Assembly (NCBI GenBank): GCA_035534835.1
Contig: DATLRE010000002.1
Location: 1 to 64,000, forward strand
Source of the DNA: Bog-756 sp035534835
Lineage (GTDB): Bacteria > Actinomycetota > Acidimicrobiia > Acidimicrobiales > RAAP-2
DNA length: 64,000 nt
Reading direction: 5' to 3'
Below the pieces are notes generated by a model. The model saw only the letters and a program-made list of their open reading frames with translations. It was not told where the DNA came from and did no database searches. A program made the translations under genes and the position numbers. Shown one piece after another: positions 25,749 to 34,538 of this stretch. Each line of letters opens with the position of its first letter. The first letter of the stretch is position 1.

Positions 25749-26872
25749 CGCTCCCGCGTGGCGACCACGAGGTACTCCGTCGGCCCGAGCAGCAGTTCGT
25801 TGAGCGCGTCGATGGCCGCGTTGACCGCGCCTGCGTCCGGACCCCCCGGATCCACGTGCCCGAGCGTGCGGTCGGCACCGCCCCGTACGGCGTCCGCCAC
25901 CGCGAACCCCCGCGACCCCAGCAGATGGGCCCACGTCTCGGCGTGGAGGGGCCGGCCCGGCGCGAGGTCCCGGACGACGGCCGGGACCGAGGCCGCCCAG
26001 CCCTCCGGCGTCGTCGAGTGCAGGACCAGGGTCCCGCCCACGGACACACGGGTGGCGACCAGCTCGAGCAGGTGCTCGCGCTCGTTCGGCCGCAGCCACT
26101 GCAGCGACCCGGTGAGCACGATGGCGCCGAGGGCCTCGCCGGCGACCACCCGGAGGTGGTCGACGATCCCCTCGGCCCGCACGTCCAGCCCCCGGGCCAG
26201 CGCCGGCTCGAGCACGAGGTCGGAGGGATCGACCCCGTAGGCGTCGACGCCGGCGGCGGCCAGGGCGTCGAGCAGCGCGCCGTCGCCGCAGTCGGCGACC
26301 AGCACCCTGTCGGTCGCGCCACGGACGGCGTCCACCGCGGCCGCCGACCACCAGCCGCCGCCAGGGTCGGCGGCGGGGACCGCGTCGGCGGGCAGGTCCG
26401 GCGACCGGTGGGTCTCCACGGCCGCCTCGAGGGCCTCGACGTGATCGACCACGACGTGGAACATGCGCGAGACCGACCAGGCGAACTTCACGATCTGGGC
26501 GACGACGAAGTCCATGTACCAGCCGAGGCCCTTGCGGATCAGCCGCTTGACGTAGCTCCCGACGGCCTTGTTGGACGCGGTCGGCACGGCGATGTCGACG
26601 TAGGCCGACCCGTCCACGAGGGCGAGCGTCTCGCGCAGGCGGGCCCGTCCCTGGAGCCCGACCGGCGAGAACTCCAGGAACAGCTCGTCGAGCTCGGCCT
26701 CGAGCCCCGCCGGGAGGTCGCCGGACGCACGCCGGCGGCGGACCTCTGCGTCGATCTCCGCCATCACCTCGTCGAGGTAGCGGATGCGCTCCGACGTGTC
26801 GCCCACGGCACCCTCGGCCGGCCCGGGGGCGTCGGGCGTCACGGGCGACGGGGCGGAGGACGAGGTCGGCAC
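25745..26872 (-). CDS. Class I SAM-dependent methyltransferase-like protein, first gene of polysaccharide operon
   Basis: 375 residues. The N-terminal helical region (IRYLDEVMAEIDAEVRRRRA, GDLPAGLEAELDELFLEFSP) is followed by segments that may associate with membrane (SNKAVGSYVKRLIRKGLGWY). The C-terminal domain has motif I VLVADCGDGALLDALAAAGV with GVDPS acidic strand end, and VGGTLVLHSTTPEGWA as the later strand. The GTG 26872 start is favoured by a TATAGT box 6 nt upstream; GTG 26806 with GAGGG upstream is the alternative. It may methylate the growing glycan, perhaps as the chain-end mark read by the Wzt C-domain (inference by analogy with WbdD). Confidence 0.7.
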   Translation of the reverse strand: MPTSSSAPSPVTPDAPGPAEGAVGDTSERIRYLDEVMAEIDAEVRRRRASGDLPAGLEAELDELFLEFSPVGLQGRARLRETLALVDGSAYVDIAVPTASNKAVGSYVKRLIRKGLGWYMDFVVAQIVKFAWSVSRMFHVVVDHVEALEAAVETHRSPDLPADAVPAADPGGGWWSAAAVDAVRGATDRVLVADCGDGALLDALAAAGVDAYGVDPSDLVLEPALARGLDVRAEGIVDHLRVVAGEALGAIVLTGSLQWLRPNEREHLLELVATRVSVGGTLVLHSTTPEGWAASVPAVVRDLAPGRPLHAETWAHLLGSRGFAVADAVRGGADRTLGHVDPGGPDAGAVNAAIDALNELLLGPTEYLVVATRER

Positions 26873-26878
26873 AGGGCG

Positions 26879-26884
26879 ACTATA
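26879..26884 (-). promoter_or_regulatory. -10 box TATAGT, leaderless start of the polysaccharide operon
   Basis: The best -10 match in the window (TATAGT against TATAAT), 6 nt before the GTG at 26872. No -35 consensus is seen. It would drive the whole 11-kb string down to 15875. Confidence 0.6.
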
Positions 26885-26954
26885 GCCAGGGGTCCCCCGG
26901 GGTCCCGTGAGCCACGCCGTGCCCGGGACCACGGCTCGGTAGGCTGCGTCCACG

Positions 26955-27036
26955 CGGGCGTGGCGGAATCGGCAGACGCGCCGGGTTTAGGTCCCGGTCC
27001 CTTCGGGGGTGGAGGTTCGAATCCTCTCGCCCGCAC
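26955..27036 (+). tRNA. tRNA-Leu, anticodon UAG
   Basis: Acceptor arms GCGGGCG (26955-26961) and CGCCCGC (27029-27035) pair perfectly, with discriminator A at 27036. The anticodon arm is CCGGG-TTTAGGT-CCCGG, giving anticodon TAG. The long variable arm (TCCCTTCGGGGGT) and the T-loop TTCGAAT fit a class II leucine tRNA that reads CUA/CUG codons. The CCA end is not encoded. It diverges from the polysaccharide operon. Confidence 0.96.
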
Positions 27037-27044
27037 TCCCGCCC

Positions 27045-27080
27045 GCACCGATCGCACCGACCGCACCGACCGCACCGACC
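27045..27080. repeat. 9-bp tandem repeat after the tRNA
   Basis: Four copies of CGCACCGAC (the first ends in T) directly downstream of tRNA-Leu. No attachment-site duplication of the tRNA 3' end and no integrase gene were seen nearby. Confidence 0.6.
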
Positions 27081-27160
27081 GGATCCGGCACGCCGGGTCC
27101 CACGGGACGCCCGACGCGGGTCGGCTGGCACGGGTCCGCCCACGGGTGTTCACTGTGTCC

Positions 27161-27607
27161 ATGCCCTTGGACGGTGTGTACGAGCCCAGTTCGGCACAGT
27201 GGGTGCGCGACCAGGTGGAGCGGTACGAGTCGTCCGGCGGGACCGAGGGCACGACGCTCCTCGACACCGGACTTCCCGTCGTGATCGTCACCCACCGGGG
27301 CGCGGCCACGGGCAGGCTGCGCAAGACGCCCTTGATGCGGGTCGAGCACGACGGCGTCTACGCCCTGGTCGCCTCGCAGGGCGGCGCACCGACGCACCCG
27401 CACTGGTACGCCAACCTCCTGGCCGACCCCCACATCGAGCTGCAGGACGGACCGGAGCGACGGGACCGGGTCGTGCGCCAGGTCGAGGGCGACGAGCGGG
27501 CCCGGTGGTGGGAGCGGGCCGTCGCCGCATATCCGCCGTACGCCGAGTACCAGGAACGGACCGACCGGGTCATCCCCGTCCTGGTCGCCGAGGCCGGGGC
27601 CGACTGA
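27161..27607 (+). CDS. Ddn-like deazaflavin (F420)-dependent oxidoreductase
   Basis: 148 residues, split-barrel fold of the Ddn/FDOR-A family. Conserved are PVVIVTHRGAATGRLRKTPL (phosphate-contacting T-x-G-R-x-R region), YALVASQGG and PHWYANLLADPHIELQDG. Family members transfer hydride from F420H2 to quinones or nitro compounds. ATG 27161 fits the family N-terminus. It implies that the host makes F420, common in Acidimicrobiia. It stands alone between tRNA-Leu and a convergent SDR gene. Confidence 0.87.
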   Translation: MPLDGVYEPSSAQWVRDQVERYESSGGTEGTTLLDTGLPVVIVTHRGAATGRLRKTPLMRVEHDGVYALVASQGGAPTHPHWYANLLADPHIELQDGPERRDRVVRQVEGDERARWWERAVAAYPPYAEYQERTDRVIPVLVAEAGAD

Positions 27608-27623
27608 ACCGGTCCCCCGCCGC

Positions 27624-28433
27624 TCAGCCGCCGCCGTCGACCGCGACGACCTGGCCCGTGACGTAGCCGGCGGCCGGCGACACCAGGAACCGCACCACGT
27701 CGGCGACGTCCTCGGGTCGGCACACCCGGCCGAACGGGGAGGCGGCGTCGAGGGACGAGATGTCGTCGACCCCCATCATGCCCTTGACGAGGCGTCGCCC
27801 CATCTCGGTGTCGACGAGGCCCGGGGCGACCACGTTGGCGTGGATCCCGTGGGGCCGCTCCTCCTTGGCCAGGGTGAGGGCGAGCGCCTCGAGCGCCACC
27901 TTGGCCATCGTGTACGGGGCGGACCGGGCCGCGACGTGCCGGGCGGCGACCGACGAGATGAAGACGAGGTCGCCCCGGGGACGCTCGCGCATGGCCGGGA
28001 GCAGCGCACCGCACAGCTGGAAGGCGCCGTACACGTGGGTCCGCATCAGCCGGTCGACCTCGGACAGGGGGGTATCGGCCACCGTGCTCCCCCGGCTGGC
28101 GACGCCCGCGTTGCAGACGAGCAGGTCGACCGGACCGAGGTCGGACAGGACCGCCTCCGCCAGCCCGGCGACGGCGTCGGGGTCGTCGATCGATGCAGCG
28201 AATGCCGCACCACGGCACCCGTTGGCCTCGATGTCGGCGACGGTGGCGGCCGCCGAGTCGGCGTCCCTCCGGTAGTTGACCGCCACGTCGCATCCGTCCG
28301 CGGCCAGGGCGAGCGCGATCGCCCGGCCGATCCCGCGCCCCCCTCCGGTGACGAGGGCCGTGCGGCCCGCCAGCGGGGCGTCGGATGCGGCGGTGGGTGT
28401 GGCGGTGGGTGTGGCGGTGGCGCGTGCGCTCAC
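27624..28433 (-). CDS. Short-chain dehydrogenase/reductase (FabG-like)
   Basis: 269 residues, classical SDR. The cofactor loop is TGGGRGIG, with CNAG in strand 4. The catalytic Ser lies in FISSVAA and the Tyr-Lys pair in YTMAK. NVVAPGLVDTEM and GYVTGQVVAVDGGG close the fold. YRRD after the second strand suggests NADP(H) preference. GTG 28433 begins an Ala/Thr/Pro-rich N-extension (TATPTATPTA) of about 20 residues; a later start is possible. Substrate unknown; neighbours suggest 3-oxoacyl or alcohol substrates in acyl-CoA metabolism. It is divergent from the SDR at 28595. Confidence 0.88.
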   Translation of the reverse strand: MSARATATPTATPTAASDAPLAGRTALVTGGGRGIGRAIALALAADGCDVAVNYRRDADSAAATVADIEANGCRGAAFAASIDDPDAVAGLAEAVLSDLGPVDLLVCNAGVASRGSTVADTPLSEVDRLMRTHVYGAFQLCGALLPAMRERPRGDLVFISSVAARHVAARSAPYTMAKVALEALALTLAKEERPHGIHANVVAPGLVDTEMGRRLVKGMMGVDDISSLDAASPFGRVCRPEDVADVVRFLVSPAAGYVTGQVVAVDGGG

Positions 28434-28594
28434 GGTGGCGTCCTGTCTTGCAGAGGGGATGGCTTTCGGCCATGCTTCCCCGGTTCCGCCGCATCGTCAA
28501 CGTGAGCGGCCGGACGATCGACCGCAGGTCGACGAAAGCGCACATCCACACCCGTCCGATCCGCACCGGTCGGATCCACATCAGGAGGACACCC

Positions 28595-29497
28595 ATGGGA
28601 ATGCTCGACGGCAAGGTTGCCATCGTCACCGGCGCGGGCCGGGGCATCGGACGGGAGGAGGCCCTGCTGCTCGCCTCCGAGGGTGCGAAGGTCATCGTCA
28701 ACGACGTCGGTGCGTCGCTCCAGGGCGAGGGTGGCGACAAGCACCCGGCCGAGGAGGTCGTGGAGCTGATCAAGGCCGGCGGCAGCGACGGCGCCGTCAA
28801 CTCGTCCGACGTCAGCTCGTGGGAGGGCGCCAAGGCCCTCGTCGACCAGGCCGTCGACACCTTCGGCCAGCTCGACATCCTCGTCAACAACGCCGGCATC
28901 CTGCGCGACAAGATGTGCTTCAACATGGAGGAGTCCGACTGGGACGACGTCATCCGCGTCCACCTGAAGGGGCACTTCGCCCCCGCGCACCACGCCGCCG
29001 TCTACTGGCGGGGCCGGGCCAAGGCCGGCGAGGAGGTCACGGGGCGCATCATCAACACGTCGTCCGAGGCCGGACTGTTCGGAAACGCCGGGCAGGCCAA
29101 CTACTCCTCGGCCAAGGCCGGCATCGCCTCCCTCACCTGGGTGCTCGCCCGCGAGCTCGGACGCTACGGGATCACCTGCAACTCGATCTCGCCGCGCGCC
29201 CGGACCCGGATGACCGAGAACATCTTCGGCGAGATGGCGAAGGCCGAAGGCGGCTTCGACAAGTTCGACCCGCGCAACGTGGCCCAGCTGGTGACCTTCC
29301 TCGCCACGGACGAGGCCGCAGACATCAGCGGCCAGAACTTCATCGTCTACGGCGGCGACATCTGGGCCATGGGGGGCTTCCACCCCGTCGGCGAGCTGCA
29401 CCGCGACTCGATGTGGACGCCGGCCGAGCTGGCCGCCGCCAAGGGCGAGCTGTTCAAGGACGTCTCGTCGGGAGTGCCGCCCTTCAGCCTGGCGTGA
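28595..29497 (+). CDS. SDR of the (3R)-hydroxyacyl-CoA dehydrogenase type
   Basis: 300 residues. The cofactor loop is TGAGRGIG with an Asp in VNDVG after strand 2, indicating NAD(H). NNAG, the catalytic Ser in NTSSEAG and YSSAK are present. The SDR with an inserted loop (GEGGDKHPAEEVVELI) and the long C-terminal region resembles the dehydrogenase domain of peroxisomal multifunctional enzyme 2 and actinobacterial hydroxyacyl-CoA dehydrogenases of side-chain beta-oxidation. ATG 28595 has AGGAGG 7 nt upstream. It is probably part of the acyl-CoA/steroid-like degradation gene set in this region. Confidence 0.88.
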   Translation: MGMLDGKVAIVTGAGRGIGREEALLLASEGAKVIVNDVGASLQGEGGDKHPAEEVVELIKAGGSDGAVNSSDVSSWEGAKALVDQAVDTFGQLDILVNNAGILRDKMCFNMEESDWDDVIRVHLKGHFAPAHHAAVYWRGRAKAGEEVTGRIINTSSEAGLFGNAGQANYSSAKAGIASLTWVLARELGRYGITCNSISPRARTRMTENIFGEMAKAEGGFDKFDPRNVAQLVTFLATDEAADISGQNFIVYGGDIWAMGGFHPVGELHRDSMWTPAELAAAKGELFKDVSSGVPPFSLA

Positions 29498-29531
29498 ACC
29501 CCGGGCGGCGTGCCGCCGGTCGCACACCACA

Positions 29532-29557
29532 CGGGCCCGGTCAGGCGACCGGGCCCG
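29532..29557. terminator. Hairpin between convergent SDR and livF, overlapping the livF stop
   Basis: Perfect 11-bp inverted repeat CGGGCCCGGTC / GACCGGGCCCG with a 4-nt loop. It is 35 nt past the SDR stop on the plus strand and includes the last codons and stop (29541-29543) of livF on the minus strand. No T-run. It could end transcription in both directions. Confidence 0.6.
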
Positions 29558-30323
29558 ACCGCGACGGCGGGCGGCCGAGCACGAGGTCGGCGACCCGGCC
29601 GTCCACGCCGGACGGGTCCCCGTCGTAGACGACCCGTCCCTTGCGGAGCACGACCACGTCGTCGGCCAGTACCAGCGCCCGGTCCACGTGTTGCTCGATG
29701 AGCAGCAGCGAGGTTCCCGAGGCCAGCACCTGCCCGAGGGCGCCGTAGACCTCGTCGACCACCACCGGGGCCAGCCCGAAGGAGAGCTCGTCCACGACGA
29801 GGAGCTTCTGGTGCAGGACCAGCACACGGGCCAGCGCCAGCATCCGCTGCTCGCCCCCCGACAGCGTCCCCGCCGACTGGGTGCGGCGCTCGCCGAGCCG
29901 GGGGAACGCCTCGTAGGCCCGGTCCAGGGCGTCTGGTACCCCGTGGCGGCCCAGCGCCCGCCGGAACGCCAGGGTGAGGTTCTCCTCGACCGAGAGCGAG
30001 GCGAACACCGAGCGCCCCTCGGTCAGCTGCGACAGCCCGAGGCGGGCGATCTCGTAGGCGGGACGACCGGTGATGTCCTTCCCGTCGAAGCGGACGGATC
30101 CCTTCGTGGCGGGCACGAGTCCGGACACCACCCGCGCCACGGTCGACTTGCCGGCACCGTTGGCTCCGATCAGGGCCAGCGCCCGACCGGTCCGCACCTG
30201 TAGCGACACGTCGAACAGCGCCTCGTAGGGCCCGTACGCGGCGCTCACACCGCGCAGTTCGAGCATCGGGGCGATCCCCTCCGGCACGTCCGACCCCGCC
30301 GTCCCCCCGGGCGGGGCGGTCAT
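29541..30323 (-). CDS. livF: Liv-type ABC importer ATPase LivF
   Basis: 260 residues. Walker A is GANGAGKST, the Q-loop region LSQLTEGRSVFASLSVEENL is typical of LivF, the signature is LSGGEQRM and Walker B LLVVDELSFGLAP. It powers import through the LivHM permease, acting as a pair with LivG. The start is ATG 30323 in an ATGA overlap with livG; MLELRGVSAAYG at residue 20 is an alternative start. Substrates of such operons in actinobacteria include branched-chain amino acids, amides and possibly carboxylates. Confidence 0.9.
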   Translation of the reverse strand: MTAPPGGTAGSDVPEGIAPMLELRGVSAAYGPYEALFDVSLQVRTGRALALIGANGAGKSTVARVVSGLVPATKGSVRFDGKDITGRPAYEIARLGLSQLTEGRSVFASLSVEENLTLAFRRALGRHGVPDALDRAYEAFPRLGERRTQSAGTLSGGEQRMLALARVLVLHQKLLVVDELSFGLAPVVVDEVYGALGQVLASGTSLLLIEQHVDRALVLADDVVVLRKGRVVYDGDPSGVDGRVADLVLGRPPSRSGPVA

Positions 30324-31087
30324 GCCGTGATCCCGAGATAGGCCCGGCGGACCTCCGGGTCACCCAGGACCTCGGCCACGCCGCCGGTGGCGAGCACCTT
30401 CCCGAAGTTGAGGACGACCAGCCGGTCGACCGTCGACTCGACGAGTGCCAGGTCGTGCTCGACCAGCACGACGGCCGCACCCGTGCTCCGGCGGGTCTCG
30501 TCCAGGATGCGGGCCAGGCGGGCCGTGTCGTCGGCGTCGAGGCCCGAGGACGGCTCGTCCAGCATGAGCAGCCGCGGCGCGCCCATCATGGCCCGGCCGA
30601 GCTCGACCAGCCGGGCGTGTCCGAGGTCGAGGGTGTCGACCGGGCGACCGGCCAGGTCCGTGAGTCCGAGCAGGTCGAGGACCTCCCGCACGTGGTGCAG
30701 CTCGGTCGGGGTCGGACCGCCACGGTGGAGGAAGTCCCGCCAGATCCGCACCGTCCCGCTCGCCGCCTGCTCCGCCACCAGGAGGTGGTCGGCGACGGTC
30801 ATCCCCTCGAAGAGCTCCATCCGCTGGAAGGTGCGCCCGATGCCGAGCCGGCTCCGCTTCCAGACCGGCTGCCGGTCGATGCGCCGACCGGCGAACACCA
30901 CCGAGCCCTCGTCGGGCACCTCGAGTCCGAACAGGCAGTTGAAGAACGTCGTCTTGCCTGCTCCGTTCGGTCCGACGATCCCGACCGCCTCTCCCGGGGC
31001 GACCTCGAGCCCGACGTGGTCGAGTGCCAGGATCCCCCCGAAGCGCTTGGTGATCCCCGAGGCGACCAGCAGCGCGCCGCCGCTCAT
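30320..31087 (-). CDS. livG: Liv-type ABC importer ATPase LivG
   Basis: 255 residues. Walker A is GPNGAGKT. LGIGRTFQRMELFEGMTVADH is the LivG-type Q-loop stretch (written in part), Walker B is LLMLDEPSSGLD and the H-loop VLVEHD. The ABC signature is divergent: LDLGHARLVELGRAM in place of LSxGQ, which may slow ATP turnover but is common in LivG-like proteins of this group. The ATG 31087 start is in an ATGA overlap with the permease gene. Confidence 0.9.
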   Translation of the reverse strand: MSGGALLVASGITKRFGGILALDHVGLEVAPGEAVGIVGPNGAGKTTFFNCLFGLEVPDEGSVVFAGRRIDRQPVWKRSRLGIGRTFQRMELFEGMTVADHLLVAEQAASGTVRIWRDFLHRGGPTPTELHHVREVLDLLGLTDLAGRPVDTLDLGHARLVELGRAMMGAPRLLMLDEPSSGLDADDTARLARILDETRRSTGAAVVLVEHDLALVESTVDRLVVLNFGKVLATGGVAEVLGDPEVRRAYLGITA

Positions 31088-33192
31088 CCCGCTCCCTCCC
31101 CCGCCGGGACCACCGGGGCACCGGCCACGGCGGTGCCGGCTCCGCCGGTGCCGCCCGGGCCCGGCGTCGGGGTACGGGTGGCGGCCCGTGCCGCCCGTCG
31201 CCGGCCGACGGCCTCGAGGGTCCTGGCCCCCAGGAAGTCGAGGAAGCCCTCGGGATGCCGGGTGTAGCTGAGCGTGGCCAGCCCGAACAGGACGGCCACC
31301 AGCCCGGCGAACCGGCTGGGCAGGGTGGTGACCGCGACCTGCAGGGTGGCGTAGACGACGCCGGCCACGAGTGCCCCGGCGATCGACCGGAGGCCGACGA
31401 TGGCCACCACCACCAGGAGCACGGCGGAGATCTGGTAGCCGAAGCCGTCCGGCGACAGTGAGCCCTCGAGCGAGCCGTAGAGTGCGCCGCCCACGCCCGC
31501 CAGGGCGGCGGACAGTGCGAACACCAGGACCCGGAGACGGTAGACGTCCACTCCGACCGAGCTGGCGGCGAGCTCACTCCCGCGCACGGCCGCCAGGTAG
31601 CGGCCCATCGTCCCGTCGCCCACCAGCTTCACCACGGCGGAGGCACCGGCCAGGACGACCAGGGACAGCAGGAAGAACGGCTTGGCCGCCGCGAAGCTGA
31701 CCGGGCCGGCGGACGGACGGGGCACGGTGACGCCGCCGGCACCGTTCCCGATCCACGAGTTCGGGAACAGGATGTTGTCGGCCAGGAGGGCGAAGGCGAG
31801 CGTGGCGAGGGCCAGGGGCAGACCGGCCAGTCGCAGTGTCGGCAGGGCCACCAGCACACCGAGGCCGGCGGCCAGCAGTCCGCCGGCCAGCATGCCGAGG
31901 ACCACGGGAAGGCCGACGTGGTTGGCGAGCTGCCCGGCGACGAAGCCGCCGAGACCGGCGAACGTGGCCTGGCACAGCGAGATCTGTCCGGTCATGCCGG
32001 TGAGCAGCGTCAGCGACAGGAAGACGACGGCGAACGCCACCCCCTGGTTCATGGTCAAGAGCCAGTCCGGGGGCACCCAGGTCACCGCCGACAGCACGGC
32101 GAGGGCCCCCACCGCCCATGCCAGGGTGGCCGTCGGACGGCGGGTGAGGAGTCCGGGGTGCCCGTCGGCGGCGTCACCCGCCAGGCGCTGGTGCCACAGT
32201 CCGACACTGCGCACCGTCCCGTCGGCGGCGGCCAGCGTGGACGCCGAGCGGTAGCCCGAGGTACCCCGCTCGACCGCCGAGGACGGCGGGTCGCAGGCGG
32301 ACAGCGGGTCGTCGAGTTGACGCTGGCGGGCGATCGGCAGGAAGACCAGCAGCACCACGAACGGAAGGGAGGGCCGCAGACCGTTGGCGATCACACCGGC
32401 CGGCATGTAGCCGGCGACCACCTGCTGGGCGACACCGAGGGCCAGACCGCCGACCAGGGCCAGCGGCAGGCTCGAGAACCGTCCGATGACCGCCCCGGCG
32501 ACGCCCCACACCAGGAGGACGGTGAAGTTCTGCGGGTCGAGTTGCGAGTAGAGCGGCGACAGCAGCACGCCGGCCAGTGCGGCCATCACGCTCGACAGGA
32601 TCCACGCGAACGCGCTGACCCGGCCGGCGTTTACCCCGGCCAGCTCGGTCATCCGGGGGCTCTCGACCACCGCCCGCATCTCGAGCCCGACCGGGGTGAA
32701 CCGGAACAGGACGACCAGGACCCCCACCACGAGCACGGTGCAGGCGCTGATCGAGAGCTCGAGGCCGCTGATCGGCACGGACCCGAGGTGGAGGTACACC
32801 CGCTGGGCGTCCCCCACGATGGCCGGTGGTGGGATCTCCGGCTCCGACCCGGCGATGATCAGCGCCACCTGCGGCAGGGCGACGAGGAGCCCGAGTGAGG
32901 GGACCAGCTTGACCAGCGGTGACGCGGTGCGGATCCGTCGGAACAGCAGCCGGTCGAGGATCACCCCTACGAACGGGCCGATGACCAGCACGGCGATGAC
33001 GCCGGCCGCCCACCGGGGCCAGTCGTCCTGGATCAGCGACACGTAGGCGAGAGCCGACACGAACGCCTGGGCCCCGAAGGCGAGGTTGAACACGCCGGAG
33101 GCCTTGTAGGTGAGCACCAGTCCGACGGCCATGAGGGCGAACACGCAGCCGAAGGGGACCCCGGGGACGGCGTAGTCGAGGAACTGGGTCAC
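31084..33192 (-). CDS. Fused LivH-LivM ABC permease
   Basis: 702 residues carrying both permease subunits in one chain. Residues 1-290 are LivH-like (VGLVLTYKASGVFNLAFGAQ near the start; GVNAGRVSAFAWILSS). Residues ~350-680 are LivM-like (LTGMTGQISLCQATFAGLGG, LATLAFALLADN, YRLRVLVFALSAALAGVGGA). A hydrophilic linker of about 55 residues (from about 290) joins them. The C-terminal ~40 residues are Ala/Gly/Pro-rich. The start is GTG 33192 in a GTGA overlap with the binding-protein gene. The fusion fixes a 1:1 ratio of the two halves. Confidence 0.9.
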   Translation of the reverse strand: MTQFLDYAVPGVPFGCVFALMAVGLVLTYKASGVFNLAFGAQAFVSALAYVSLIQDDWPRWAAGVIAVLVIGPFVGVILDRLLFRRIRTASPLVKLVPSLGLLVALPQVALIIAGSEPEIPPPAIVGDAQRVYLHLGSVPISGLELSISACTVLVVGVLVVLFRFTPVGLEMRAVVESPRMTELAGVNAGRVSAFAWILSSVMAALAGVLLSPLYSQLDPQNFTVLLVWGVAGAVIGRFSSLPLALVGGLALGVAQQVVAGYMPAGVIANGLRPSLPFVVLLVFLPIARQRQLDDPLSACDPPSSAVERGTSGYRSASTLAAADGTVRSVGLWHQRLAGDAADGHPGLLTRRPTATLAWAVGALAVLSAVTWVPPDWLLTMNQGVAFAVVFLSLTLLTGMTGQISLCQATFAGLGGFVAGQLANHVGLPVVLGMLAGGLLAAGLGVLVALPTLRLAGLPLALATLAFALLADNILFPNSWIGNGAGGVTVPRPSAGPVSFAAAKPFFLLSLVVLAGASAVVKLVGDGTMGRYLAAVRGSELAASSVGVDVYRLRVLVFALSAALAGVGGALYGSLEGSLSPDGFGYQISAVLLVVVAIVGLRSIAGALVAGVVYATLQVAVTTLPSRFAGLVAVLFGLATLSYTRHPEGFLDFLGARTLEAVGRRRAARAATRTPTPGPGGTGGAGTAVAGAPVVPAGEGAG

Positions 33193-34538
33193 TTGCCCGG
33201 CACCCCGGGTTGCAGGGGCAGCGTCGTGACGGTGACCGACGACGTCCGGGCCCGGCCGGTCTGGTCGTAGCACGAGTACACACTGGCCGGGGTGGTGAAG
33301 ACCGGGACGAACCGGGTTCCCCTGGCCCGGACGTACGTCGTGCAGTCCAGGTCGTTCACGCCGGTGTGGGCGATCTCCCAGTTGACCGGCGGGTAGGCCC
33401 CGTCGGCCGTGAACGCCGTCAGCCGGTTGATGGCGCGCACCAGCGCCGTCCGGGTCACGTCGTTGCCGATGGCGCGCAGCCCCCGCACGAAGAGGTCGGC
33501 ACTGACCCACCCGGCGAGCGCCGTACCCGACGGCGTCGTTCCGGGCGCGTAGCGTTTGAGGGCGGCGTTGAAGGCGTCGATGCCCGGGTAGACGCCCGGG
33601 TGGAGCGCCGTGACCTCGAAAGGCGTCTGCTGCAGGAGGAAGTACACGCCCTGGTAGGCCGATTCGTTGTTGTCGAGGATCCGCCGGTCGTAGCCGTCGA
33701 GCCAGTACTGCACCGTCGCACCCATCCCGTGCTGCTGCAGCGTCTGGGACAGCTTGATGTTCCCGGTCGAGTCCATGCACGTGGCGACGAAGTCGACGCC
33801 GTTCTGCTGCATGCGGGTGACGTCGGCATCGAGGCTGGCTGCTCCGTAGGGGATCGAGAAGTCGACCACCGGCGTGGCGATGTGATACTTCGCCAGGCCC
33901 TTCACCACGGCGACGCATCCCCCCGACGACTGGGCCACGTTGTAGGCCAGGACGGCGGCCGTGCGGCGGTGCGTCTGCTGTGCCACGTAGGCCACCTGAG
34001 GCATGGGCAGGGACGACGCGATGTAGGAGCCGCCGGCGCCGAACATGGCCGGACCCGACCACTGGGCGTTGGTGTTCTCCTGGATGCCGAAGGTCGGCAC
34101 CGCCTGCGAGCGCAGGATCGACGACCCGGTGAAGAACGGGGTCCCCACCCCCACCACGGCGAACACCTTGGACTGGACGAGGCGCTGGGCGGCGGCGGTG
34201 TCACCCGACGGGGACGTCCCGTCGTCGACCAGTGGCGAGTAGACGATCTTGCGCCCGTTGACCCCGCCCGCGGCGTTGACCCGGTCGAAGTAGACGGCGG
34301 CGCCGGTGGTGACCGGGGCGAAGCTCGACGCCGCGAAGCCGCTGAACGACCCCATGGCACCGACCCGGATGGTGGTGGGGGTCACCCCGTCGGTGTCCCC
34401 GGCGTGGGAGACCGTGAGGACGGTGACATTGGCGCACGAAGCCAGGAGGACGGACCCGGTCAGCACCGGGGCGACCAGGGCCGCCGCACGGGCGACCACG
34501 CGGGACGCCCGGTGCGCAAGACGACGCCCTGGATCCAC
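33189..34538 (-). CDS. Liv-type substrate-binding lipoprotein
   Basis: 449 residues, periplasmic-binding-protein type I fold (LivK/AmiC-like). The signal peptide ends in the lipobox LLAS-C, so it is a lipoprotein anchored outside the membrane. IRVGAMGSFSGFAASSFAPV and VYFDRVNAAGGVNGRKI begin the first lobe. GTG 34538 has GGGGAGGG upstream. It is the first gene of the livK-HM-G-F operon. The ligand cannot be deduced; the surrounding acyl-CoA genes hint at a hydrophobic or carboxylate compound as well as amino acids. Confidence 0.88.
   Translation of the reverse strand: MDPGRRLAHRASRVVARAAALVAPVLTGSVLLASCANVTVLTVSHAGDTDGVTPTTIRVGAMGSFSGFAASSFAPVTTGAAVYFDRVNAAGGVNGRKIVYSPLVDDGTSPSGDTAAAQRLVQSKVFAVVGVGTPFFTGSSILRSQAVPTFGIQENTNAQWSGPAMFGAGGSYIASSLPMPQVAYVAQQTHRRTAAVLAYNVAQSSGGCVAVVKGLAKYHIATPVVDFSIPYGAASLDADVTRMQQNGVDFVATCMDSTGNIKLSQTLQQHGMGATVQYWLDGYDRRILDNNESAYQGVYFLLQQTPFEVTALHPGVYPGIDAFNAALKRYAPGTTPSGTALAGWVSADLFVRGLRAIGNDVTRTALVRAINRLTAFTADGAYPPVNWEIAHTGVNDLDCTTYVRARGTRFVPVFTTPASVYSCYDQTGRARTSSVTVTTLPLQPGVPGK

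Noticed and set aside
15790..26872. The polysaccharide operon as a horizontally acquired island
   Set aside because: GC content and codon use look like the flanks, and no mobile-element remnants or flanking repeats were seen.
27029..27080. tRNA-Leu 3' end with following repeats as an integration site
   Set aside because: No second copy of the tRNA end, no integrase and no change in gene content next to it.
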